Source of the DNA: Hyphomicrobiaceae bacterium
Lineage (GTDB): Bacteria; Pseudomonadota; Alphaproteobacteria; Rhizobiales; Hyphomicrobiaceae
NCBI GenBank assembly: GCA_021775715.1
Contig: JAJFHI010000385.1
Span: forward strand, 1-6,222
Direction: 5' to 3'
DNA length: 6,222 nt
Numbering within the stretch: position 1 is the first letter of the stretch; each line of letters begins with the position of its first letter. Of the stretch, positions 1 to 6,088 are shown piece after piece. The translations under genes and the position numbers were made by a program. The notes below the pieces were generated by a model. It was not told where the DNA came from and made no database searches. It saw nothing but the letters and a program-made list of their open reading frames with translations.

Positions 1-28
1 GCAGCGTGAAACAACCAAAAGGAGAACC

Positions 29-70
29 ATGAAACTTAGACGCTTGCAGTATGCAAAGGCTGCTGCTTAA
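29..70 (+). CDS. Possible 13-codon small ORF with strong ribosome binding site
   Basis: An AAAAGGAG Shine-Dalgarno sequence at 17-24 lies 4 nt before an ATG at 29, which opens a frame reading MKLRRLQYAKAAA and stopping at TAA (68-70). The initiation signal is as good as any in the window, but the product is only 13 residues. The first eight residues faintly resemble the usual start of LysR-type regulators (M-x-L-R-x-L-x-Y), so this could be the stump of a regulator gene whose remainder was lost by recombination. It could also be a leader peptide or a chance frame. The adjacent IS remnant makes rearrangement plausible. No function is assigned; only the ribosome binding site and frame are seen directly. 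Confidence 0.25.
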   Translation: MKLRRLQYAKAAA

Positions 71-81
71 ATCCAACCAGA

Positions 82-103
82 TGAGCCAAAGTCTCCTGAA
101 ATG
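82..103. repeat. Putative terminal repeat of the IS remnant
   Basis: TGAGCCAAAGTCTCCTGAAA, starting at 82, has the TG start and the position (downstream of the transposase stop at 120-122, reading on the minus strand) expected of an IS3-family terminal inverted repeat. Its partner is missing, so the repeat cannot be proven from this window. The assignment rests on position and general style. Confidence 0.35.
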
Positions 104-119
104 GAAACTCCCATCTGTC

Positions 120-260
120 TCAAATTATGTGACGACGCACAGACCGGGTTGCAAACTCAGTTGGTGTTATCCCTTCCAGGCTCGTGTGCGGGCGTTCTTC
201 ATTGTACTCGATCCTTCATGCTTCGATGTGAGCGCAGCCGCATCGAAACGAGAGCGAACA
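120..260 (-). pseudogene. IS3-family transposase (OrfB) C-terminal fragment, degraded
   Basis: Read on the minus strand from 209 to 120, the frame gives EYNEERPHTSLEGITPTEF followed by ATRSVRRHII and a TGA stop (120-122). The pattern YN-x2-RPH-x2-L-x3-TP-x-EF is the hallmark C-terminal end of the IS3-family integrase-type (DDE) transposase. Upstream in the same frame are HIEA, then TGA at 216-218, then RIEYN. The family norm here is EAW-R-[IT]-x-YN, so the TGA is a nonsense change of the expected TGG. Further upstream FDAA (236-247) is in another frame, with 2 nt (234-235) left where a codon should be, which indicates a one-base deletion. Weak similarity continues to about 260. The DDE catalytic residues would lie in the missing part. 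The fragment is non-functional: truncated, frameshifted and interrupted by a stop. Confidence 0.75.
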
Positions 261-278
261 TAAGTGCGGTTTTATTGA

Positions 279-1646
279 TCATCGCTCTGTGAACGCATAG
301 CTCAATGACTGGTGCAACGGTTTGAACAGATACGTCATAACAGATTTGCTTCCAGTGATTACGTCGGCTTGAACCTCCATACCTGGAACAATGTGGTGTT
401 TGTCACCAGCTCGACCCAAATATTTGCGCTTCATTTTGATGACGACATTGTAGTAAGACTTGCCGGTAGATGATCGAATTGTTGTTGGCGACACGTCACG
501 GACAGTACCTTGAATCGTCCCGTAAACGTTCGGATCATAAGTCGAGATCTTGAGATCAGCTCTGTCTCCAGGCTTCACATGACCGACGTCTTTCGGATCC
601 AACTGGACATGCGCCACCAACTCCATACCACTGGGCACGATCTCAGCGACCAAACCGCCGGCCGGGATGACTTCACCAGCTGACCGATTGCTGAGCTTTT
701 GCACAACACCTGTGACTGGCGAGTAAACGACTAGTCGGTCCAACCGATCGGTTTGCTTCGTTATTGTTTCCCGGAGTTCTGCCAGTTCAAGCATCAATTT
801 TGATTGCTCTGCAATTCGAACTTGCAGGTCTTTGCGTTTTTGCGCTTGTAGGTCGGCTATTGCGCGGGCCAACTCGGAACTTGCTCGCGCGCTGTTGCCA
901 GACATCGCACTCGTGCTTGATAGCTCTTTTTCGTAGTCCAGCTGTACGTCGAGCAACTGTTTACTCGTTGATACATTCTGGTCGAACAAAGACGAAATCG
1001 TTTTCAAACGCTTTTTAAGTATTGCAGTTCGCCGCTCCTGGCTTTGCTGCTGGGCCGATACCGCGTCGAGTGACGATTGAAGCGAGACGACGTGTCTCTG
1101 AAGTGAGATATACTCCTTTTTCATCAACGTCTCTTCAGCAACGAACAGCTTCATCTGATTTTCTGCGTGTTCTGGAAAGCGATCTCCGAGTTCGCCGAAG
1201 ACTGCCTTTCTACCGTGAATTAGAGCGTTCAACCGAATGAGCTGCAGTTCCAAGTTTGCGGCACGTAGTTTCGCACGTTGAAGATCACTGGCAACTGCAA
1301 TTGGACTAAGCCGGAGGATCGGAACTCCCTCTGCGACGGCCTGCCCCTCGGCCACAAACACCTCTTCAACTTGCCCGCCTTCAAGGTGATGCACGAATTT
1401 TACGTTACCGGAAGGCACAATGCTTCCCGTTGCAACGGCCAACTCCCGGATCTGTCCAAATACCATCCAGGTAACAGCAAGAACGAGAAACAATGCGCAG
1501 AAATAAATCGAGTTCTTGAATAGGCCTGGAATTCGACCATCCTCGAGCGCAAGCGGCAAGGTTAGCCGCTGCTCGCCGATATCAAGCTCGGGACGAATTA
1601 CATCGTCTTGTTTTTCTGGTCCGTCACTGGGCTTGGTTGCAGTCAT
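279..1646 (-). CDS. HlyD-family type I secretion periplasmic adaptor
   Basis: This is the membrane fusion protein of the type I secretion system, anchored in the inner membrane and spanning the periplasm to join the ABC exporter to an outer-membrane channel. From ATG at 1646 it has 455 aa, normal for the family. It shows a short cytoplasmic N-terminus, one membrane segment near residues 45-64 (ALFLVLAVTWMVFG core), a first lipoyl half-motif near 82-107 (HHLEGGQVEEVFVAEGQ), and a long Gln/Leu/Lys-rich coiled-coil region at about 120-300. The second lipoyl half (VYSPVTGVVQKLSN, from about 307), a beta-barrel region, and the family's C-terminal block (PGMEVQADVITGSKSV, then YLFKP, ending AFTER) follow. 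A TTG in frame at 1676 would add 10 residues, but it lies 9 nt past the upstream stop with no Shine-Dalgarno. The ATG at 1646 has GGGA 9 nt upstream, so it is preferred. It is the last gene of the operon, 39 nt after the 747-aa ABC subunit. Confidence 0.95.
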   Translation of the reverse strand: MTATKPSDGPEKQDDVIRPELDIGEQRLTLPLALEDGRIPGLFKNSIYFCALFLVLAVTWMVFGQIRELAVATGSIVPSGNVKFVHHLEGGQVEEVFVAEGQAVAEGVPILRLSPIAVASDLQRAKLRAANLELQLIRLNALIHGRKAVFGELGDRFPEHAENQMKLFVAEETLMKKEYISLQRHVVSLQSSLDAVSAQQQSQERRTAILKKRLKTISSLFDQNVSTSKQLLDVQLDYEKELSSTSAMSGNSARASSELARAIADLQAQKRKDLQVRIAEQSKLMLELAELRETITKQTDRLDRLVVYSPVTGVVQKLSNRSAGEVIPAGGLVAEIVPSGMELVAHVQLDPKDVGHVKPGDRADLKISTYDPNVYGTIQGTVRDVSPTTIRSSTGKSYYNVVIKMKRKYLGRAGDKHHIVPGMEVQADVITGSKSVMTYLFKPLHQSLSYAFTER

Positions 1647-1685
1647 TTCATAAATTCCCGTCGTTGCAGATTTCAAGTCGTAGAC

Positions 1686-3929
1686 TTATCGCGTTGCAGT
1701 TATCTGGGGCCGCTGCCTGAAGCGGACGTTAGGCGCTTTGCCACCCTGATTAAGAACCAGCGGCACGATCTCATCAGGCGGGCCAGAAGCCGCAACTAAT
1801 CCTGAATTCAGTAAGATGACCTTGTCAGCCAACTTCATGTGGCTTGGACGATGCGTTGTCATTAAAACCGTTGATCGGCCCCTAAATTCTTGAAGAATCT
1901 TCATCAACCTAAGATCTCCGGCCTGATCAAGCTCACTGGCGGGCTCATCCAAGAGATAGAGCTGTGAAGATTTTAAAAAGGCCCGAGCGAGCACTATTTG
2001 GCGTAAGAAGCCGTCCGAAAAACGGTGCTCGTCACGACCGAGTAGCATCGTGTTTAACTTGTCAGGAAGTGCCTCGATATCTTGCCGAATTCCTACGCGA
2101 TCAATCGCTTCGGTGATGTCATCGAGCGTAGCGGTTGGATCAGCTAGCCGAATGTTGTGGATTATCGAGCCACTGAAGATTGCCGTTCGTTGTGGCGCAT
2201 AGCCAATCGATTGGCGCAGCTCGGCAAGATCAAACTGGCGCGTGTCCAAACCGTCGACGAAAATCGACCCACCTTGGAGGCGATAAAGACCAAGGATGAC
2301 TTTAAGCAGAGTGGATTTGCCGGAACCACTGTCGCCCGTAATCGCAACCAGTTCACCGGGCGCTGCATCAAACGAAACGCCTCTCAGCGCCGGTTCGTTC
2401 AGGGACGAATAGCGTAGACTGGCACCGCGCAATGCAACGTGTCCTTGCAGCGAACGTTTTATCGTCGGCAAGCGGCCAGGGTTCCGCTCCTGTGGCAATA
2501 ACATGAGATGATTGATTTGTTTGAAGCTCTCAATTCCCTGACTAATCTGGCCGAGGCCAAGAAACACGGACTGTATTGGCGCTAGGCCGCGCCAAATTAG
2601 CGCCGTCGTCGCGATCAACGCGCCAATTGACATGACGCCTTCCATGGCGCGCAAAGCACCGATGCCAACAGTCGCGACACCAACAAGTATGACAAGCAGT
2701 TGTGCAAGCGTCTGGACAGTTACATTGTACTGTTGAGATTTAAACTGATTGACTTGGTGTTGGCTGCTAATTTCACGATATCGATTGAACCAAACCTCTT
2801 CGGAAGAATTATCTCGTATGACGCCGTGCTTGTGCACCAATTCAGAAAGAAAGTTATTCCGCTGAGTGCTCGAGAGTCCGACTTCGCGCTGTAATGCCCG
2901 CGATTTTGGCACAGTAATCAGTGACATCACACCATAGATCGCGATCAAGCCAAGTGGCAGAAAGCCGAGTGGACCGCCAATCCAAAATACGGCGGCGACG
3001 AAGATCAAGAGGAATGGAATATCCAAGAGCGCCGTCGCAAGCGAACCAGAAAAAAGGTCGCGAATACCTTCAAACTGACGAAAACGCGATATTTGTGAGC
3101 TCGCAGACGCAGACTCTGTAAGGGACACAGGCATGTAAATAAGGTGACGATAGACATCAGTCGCGACTAGGTTTTCGATACGCGTGCCGAGATACGCAAG
3201 CGCCCGCCCACGGACCCTTCTCAAGGAAAGTTCTGTTCCGATTAGTATTGTTACGCCGGCTAAAAGGGTGGCGAGCGTGGCGAGTGAGTTGGTCATTATC
3301 GCGTGCTGGTAAACACCCAAAATAAAGAGCGGTAAGGACAATGCGAAAATATTGATCAAGAGCGTCAGACCGAGCAAAACTGCCCACGTTGACCGAAAGC
3401 GAGACAACAGGTCCATCATCCAGCCGCCATGATGTGCGTCAAATTTTTTCTCGTTCTGAGTGTCCGGTTTCACAATGTAGGCAACGCCACGGCGACCATC
3501 CGGTGAAAGGTATAGCGTCTCGTGCGTTTCACTATCAAATATGCAGAGTGATCTATCCGCCAACACTTTCGTAACAAGAGTAAGATGACCGTTTTCGTCT
3601 TCGAAAAGACACGGAACCATCTCGCTCGTGATGCCTGATAGCTTTGTGCTGTGTTCAATCGTCGTAAAGTTGAGTTTCTCTAACACCGAGCGCAGGCTAC
3701 ACAAATCGAGCAATTTCTCGGAATGGGGCATCGCCTCGGCCAGCTGGCGCGCTTCGCCGGCCCATTTGAGCGCATCAAGAAGTGGACCAAGGCAAGAGCC
3801 GGCCGACGTAGAATTGTTTCTTTTCCGTGACTCAACAGGAGAGAAGCACTGCTCAAGCATGCGCTGCTGGGCCGCGACAACATTCATGCGACCGTTGTTA
3901 CTGTTTTTTTCTCTAGGCGCGAACGACAT
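1686..3929 (-). CDS. Type I secretion ABC transporter subunit with N-terminal C39-like domain (747 aa)
   Basis: This is an inner-membrane exporter half with fused membrane and ATPase domains. Residues about 46-156 form a C39-like domain of the HlyB/LapB kind (GHLTLVTKV, then CIFDSET). About six membrane segments lie between roughly 183 and 455. The ATPase domain starts near 495: A-loop Tyr507, Walker A GDSGSGKST (532-540), Q-loop YAPQ (Gln580), signature FSDGF (637-641, departing from LSGGQ), Walker B LYLLDE with Glu662, D-loop SELD (665-668) and H-loop His693. Catalytic residues are therefore intact, but its signature is poor. The usual VYDRV motif after the first membrane helix reads VYQHA (206-210). 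ATG at 3929 has GGGACGGA shortly upstream and sits 17 nt after the previous stop. With the 604-aa ABC protein encoded just upstream it probably forms a heterodimer. Substrate unknown. A peptidase-active C39 exporter is possible but unproven. Confidence 0.95.
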   Translation of the reverse strand: MSFAPREKNSNNGRMNVVAAQQRMLEQCFSPVESRKRNNSTSAGSCLGPLLDALKWAGEARQLAEAMPHSEKLLDLCSLRSVLEKLNFTTIEHSTKLSGITSEMVPCLFEDENGHLTLVTKVLADRSLCIFDSETHETLYLSPDGRRGVAYIVKPDTQNEKKFDAHHGGWMMDLLSRFRSTWAVLLGLTLLINIFALSLPLFILGVYQHAIMTNSLATLATLLAGVTILIGTELSLRRVRGRALAYLGTRIENLVATDVYRHLIYMPVSLTESASASSQISRFRQFEGIRDLFSGSLATALLDIPFLLIFVAAVFWIGGPLGFLPLGLIAIYGVMSLITVPKSRALQREVGLSSTQRNNFLSELVHKHGVIRDNSSEEVWFNRYREISSQHQVNQFKSQQYNVTVQTLAQLLVILVGVATVGIGALRAMEGVMSIGALIATTALIWRGLAPIQSVFLGLGQISQGIESFKQINHLMLLPQERNPGRLPTIKRSLQGHVALRGASLRYSSLNEPALRGVSFDAAPGELVAITGDSGSGKSTLLKVILGLYRLQGGSIFVDGLDTRQFDLAELRQSIGYAPQRTAIFSGSIIHNIRLADPTATLDDITEAIDRVGIRQDIEALPDKLNTMLLGRDEHRFSDGFLRQIVLARAFLKSSQLYLLDEPASELDQAGDLRLMKILQEFRGRSTVLMTTHRPSHMKLADKVILLNSGLVAASGPPDEIVPLVLNQGGKAPNVRFRQRPQITATR

Positions 3930-3946
3930 GGATTTGATTCCGTCCC

Positions 3947-5761
3947 TTATGCCATTTTGGCTGTGGCTGCAGGTGAGTTCTCAACGGGATGAATTTGCAT
4001 GAGCTGGCCGTTGTGCAGTTCGAAAACACGGTCTGCAATTGCGAGCAGAGATGGTCTGTTAGACATCAAAACGCATGTCATTCTGCCATCGCCTCTTACT
4101 GCTTGTAGACCTGCACGCAAAGCCGCATCAGCTCGCATGTCGAGACGCGAGTTTGCTTCATCGAAAAGGAGAACTTGCGGTTCGCCGGCAAGAGCGCGGG
4201 CAATAGAAATTTGTTGAAGCATACCTGCCGGAAGAACCTCTGCAGCAACATCGCCAAGCGGCGTGTCATATCCCTTTGGCAGCCGGTTGATATGTTGCTC
4301 GAGGCCTATGAGCTGTGCTGCATGTCTTCCGACCAAAAGTGCATCACCTCGCCGGTGCATGATGATGTTTTCCAAGATTGTCCCTTGGAAAACCTCTGGG
4401 TCCGGCCCAACGAAGCGTATTCCAGCGAGGATCACCGCCCGATCACGGCAATTCAAATCCTGCCCAGCAATGTATGTGGTCCCAGACGTCGGGGTTAGTT
4501 CGCCGCGCAAAAGCCCCAACAAGGTCGATTTGCCGCTAGATTGCTCGCCCTTGATGCCAATGATCTCGCCGTGGGAAATCGTCAGTTTTGGAATGTCAAT
4601 TACCGGCTCGCTGGTACCAGGATAAGCATATGTAACGTTCGTCAACTGAATGTCCCCGGATTGGATACCCTCTGTGGATGGACCACCAGTTGCATCAAAT
4701 GGAAGTTGCTGGAGAATCTGCGCACGCTGTTCGGCTAGCTGCGTCGACTGGAGTTCGAGAAGAACTGGAATTCCGCGAACGACCGGCTGAATTAGCCGAC
4801 TTGTGAGCATCGTTGCGCACGCGAGAGTTCCAATGCTGAGATCATTGCTAATTACCATTAGCGCGCCGGACGTCACCACAACCACGAGCACCACGCTAGT
4901 AACAAGGTTGGTTGTCGCGGTGAGTTCATTTGTAAAAAGGTTTTTGCGGAAGACTGTTCCAACAGCGGCGCGCTGCAATTGCTCAAATTGACGTTCAAGT
5001 TGCGGTTCCATTGCACCGCTAGTCGCCGCGCCGATATGTTGGAAGGTCTCGTTCAAGAAACTAAATCGCTGACGATCCAATTCGCCGCGAGCGCGCAACA
5101 TTTCACGCAGGGCACGCGCCTTATTGTATGCATGTGCGGCCAGTAGCGAAACAACTACGATTATGGCGAACACCAGTGTGCCAGCCACCAAATAGATCGT
5201 TATCAGGTATATTAAGATGAATGGCACATCGAGTAATGCCAGTCGACTATTACTGGCTCTAAAACGATTAATCTGATCAAGCGATTCAAGTCGATCTAGC
5301 CAAATGCCAGCCGAGTCCTCTTTAATTCGTCGGCTTGATGCATGCAATATTCTATAAACAATCGATGCATCGTTCTGAAATGCATCTTGAGCCGCGCTCC
5401 AAAACATCAGATAGGACCGCATCGCCTTGAGTGCTGCCTCAGCACCCACCACGATTGCTAGGCCGCTCAAAAGCCAGAACAATGTTTCCAAAGATTGATT
5501 GACCAACACCCGATCGTAAACTTGAAGGATCACGATCGGCAAAGCCAATCCAAGCACGTTGATAACCAACGACGCCACGATCACAGTGTTGGGTATCCCT
5601 GTGAGATAATTGCTAGCTGTCGACACAATCCGCAGAACCCAACGGGACACAGCCGTCGGGATCTCAGATAGGTTGTCGGACATTCCAAGATGGCGAAAAT
5701 AGAAAGAAAGTGATGATGACCGCGGCTGGTCAACACCGTATTCATCGACAATTGGTGGCAT
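3947..5761 (-). CDS. Type I secretion ABC transporter subunit with degenerate ATPase motifs (604 aa)
   Basis: This is the first gene of the operon and the second exporter half, without a C39-like domain. After about 55 N-terminal residues come membrane segments at roughly 58-80, 92-110, 176-196, 193-211, 284-305 and 309-330. The motif LQVYDRVLVNQSLETL (79-94) is typical of type I secretion ABC proteins. The ATPase domain begins near 370: Walker A GEQSSGKST (405-413; a Gly is replaced by Ser408, Lys411 kept), Q-loop region FVGPDPEVF where the expected Gln is Pro453, signature LPAGM (510-514) in place of LSGGQ, Walker B VLLFDE (Glu535 kept), D-loop SRLD, and Asn568 where the H-loop His is expected. 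This looks like a non-equivalent partner of the 747-aa subunit. The membrane domain is the better conserved half. ATG at 5761 is the only ATG, GTG or TTG in frame after the upstream stop. A GGAG lies 13 nt before it, within a possible hairpin. Confidence 0.93.
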   Translation of the reverse strand: MPPIVDEYGVDQPRSSSLSFYFRHLGMSDNLSEIPTAVSRWVLRIVSTASNYLTGIPNTVIVASLVINVLGLALPIVILQVYDRVLVNQSLETLFWLLSGLAIVVGAEAALKAMRSYLMFWSAAQDAFQNDASIVYRILHASSRRIKEDSAGIWLDRLESLDQINRFRASNSRLALLDVPFILIYLITIYLVAGTLVFAIIVVVSLLAAHAYNKARALREMLRARGELDRQRFSFLNETFQHIGAATSGAMEPQLERQFEQLQRAAVGTVFRKNLFTNELTATTNLVTSVVLVVVVTSGALMVISNDLSIGTLACATMLTSRLIQPVVRGIPVLLELQSTQLAEQRAQILQQLPFDATGGPSTEGIQSGDIQLTNVTYAYPGTSEPVIDIPKLTISHGEIIGIKGEQSSGKSTLLGLLRGELTPTSGTTYIAGQDLNCRDRAVILAGIRFVGPDPEVFQGTILENIIMHRRGDALLVGRHAAQLIGLEQHINRLPKGYDTPLGDVAAEVLPAGMLQQISIARALAGEPQVLLFDEANSRLDMRADAALRAGLQAVRGDGRMTCVLMSNRPSLLAIADRVFELHNGQLMQIHPVENSPAATAKMA

Positions 5762-5778
5762 GGAGCATCTCGCACTCC
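5762..5778 (-). promoter_or_regulatory. Possible hairpin sequestering the ribosome binding site of the first operon gene
   Basis: On the minus strand the 17 nt immediately before the ATG at 5761 read GGAGTGCGAGATGCTCC. GGAG, the best Shine-Dalgarno candidate, is complementary to CTCC adjacent to the start codon, and two G-T wobble pairs could extend the stem to six pairs around a 5-nt loop. GGAG is also 13 nt from the ATG, which is long. Either translation starts weakly, or folding matters. The stem is short and may be chance. Confidence 0.25.
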
Positions 5779-5904
5779 AAGACAGCGCGTCATACGCTTG
5801 TTCGGAGAGGAAGCAGTCGCCGTGGGGTCATTCCACAAGCGATGGAGTCAAAAGCTGGATCGCTTATGAGAACACCTTGTGTGCAATTTATCTATTATGA
5901 AGGT

Positions 5905-5938
5905 TAATTTTCGAATAAATAATCCTTTTCGAAAATTA
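5905..5938. repeat. 11-bp perfect inverted repeat, 12-nt spacer
   Basis: TAATTTTCGAA (5905-5915) and TTCGAAAATTA (5928-5938) are exact reverse complements, separated by 12 nt. Centre-to-centre spacing is 23 bp, about two helical turns, which would suit a dimeric DNA-binding regulator. It could also form a weak stem in RNA. There is no following T-run and no nearby gene end, so a terminator is unlikely. The repeat is seen directly; an operator role is inferred. Confidence 0.5.
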
Positions 5939-5954
5939 TTCAATTTTTATTCAA
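5936..5954. repeat. Two 8-bp direct repeats with 11-nt period
   Basis: TTATTCAA occurs at 5936-5943 and again at 5947-5954, about one helical turn apart. A near match, TTATTCGAA, is present in the opposite orientation around 5911-5919. The three copies overlap or adjoin the 11-bp inverted repeat, so together they may be one regulator-binding cluster. In such AT-rich DNA part of this can be chance. Confidence 0.3.
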
Positions 5955-6039
5955 ATACGGAATTTTATTAATTGGAAATGGATATGCTGAAAATAAATAT
6001 ATGAAAATATAGATCCAGATAAATAGAAACTCTGGCCAA

Positions 6040-6058
6040 ACTATTACGTCGAAATAGT
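6040..6058. promoter_or_regulatory. Interrupted palindrome upstream of the divergent gene
   Basis: ACTATT (6040-6045) and AATAGT (6053-6058) are reverse complements around ACGTCGA. The site ends 30 nt before the GTG start at 6089 and 18 nt before its ribosome binding site, which is where an operator or a short leader hairpin could lie. It matches no regulator site that I recognise. Confidence 0.25.
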
Positions 6059-6088
6059 GCAGCAGCATATTGTTATGGAGTGGTCACG

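Larger units (their letters stand above)
82..260 (-). mobile_element. Truncated IS3-family insertion sequence remnant (3' end)
   Basis: The stretch holds the decayed C-terminal coding end of an IS3-type transposase on the minus strand (about 120-260) followed by roughly 38 nt of non-coding sequence to a probable element end at TGAGCC (82 on the plus strand). A short non-coding tail between the transposase stop and a terminal repeat starting TG is usual for IS3 elements. The rest of the element, including orfA, most of orfB and the other terminal repeat, is absent, so it is immobile. The recognisable homology stops about 18 nt from the HlyD stop codon, which suggests that a recombination joint lies at the end of the secretion operon. 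The outer boundary at 82 is inferred, because the partner repeat is not in the window. Confidence 0.6.
5762..6088. other. Divergent intergenic region with AT-rich core
   Basis: This 327-nt gap lies between the minus-strand secretion operon and the plus-strand gene starting at 6089, so it should hold both promoters. About 5881-6030 is much richer in A and T than the genes on either side. It contains an 11-bp inverted repeat, a pair of 8-bp direct repeats with 11-nt period, TGAAAATA twice (5988-5995 and 6002-6009), CCAGA/TCTGG arms (6015-6019 and 6031-6035), a 6-bp interrupted palindrome (6040-6058), and a 7-bp inverted repeat AAGCGAT/ATCGCTT (5837-5843 and 5859-5865). No convincing consensus promoter was identified. 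TTGGAA (about 5972) followed after 17 nt by AAATAT is a weak candidate for the plus strand. No protein-coding gene is supported here. Confidence 0.7.

Noticed and set aside
222..247. 7-bp inverted repeat TTCGATG/CATCGAA just downstream of the HlyD gene, a possible terminator
   Set aside because: It lies inside the transposase remnant, where the arms encode the FDA and HIE codons. No T-run follows on either strand and the stem is weak, so it is more likely coincidental coding sequence.
51..292. Plus-strand open frames of 63-70 codons at 51-263 and 101-292
   Set aside because: They have no convincing ribosome binding site or recognisable motif, and run antisense to the identifiable transposase remnant.
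1644..1676. TTG start at 1676 giving a 465-aa HlyD, and a two-codon ATG-AAA-TGA frame overlapping the ATG at 1646
   Set aside because: There is no Shine-Dalgarno before the TTG and it sits 9 nt past the previous stop. The two-codon frame is too small to support as a gene and may be chance.
5581..5838. Minus-strand 85-codon frame overlapping the N-terminal part of the 604-aa ABC gene
   Set aside because: It is an out-of-frame shadow of a well-supported ABC gene whose membrane motifs lie in the other frame.
5837..5865. AAGCGAT/ATCGCTT inverted repeat with 15-nt spacer
   Set aside because: A 7-bp match with this spacing is not rare in a region this size. It is mentioned under the intergenic region but not claimed as a site.
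5710..5907. Plus-strand 65-codon frame overlapping the start of the first ABC gene
   Set aside because: It is antisense to the ABC N-terminus for part of its length, has no Shine-Dalgarno, and its composition is not protein-like.
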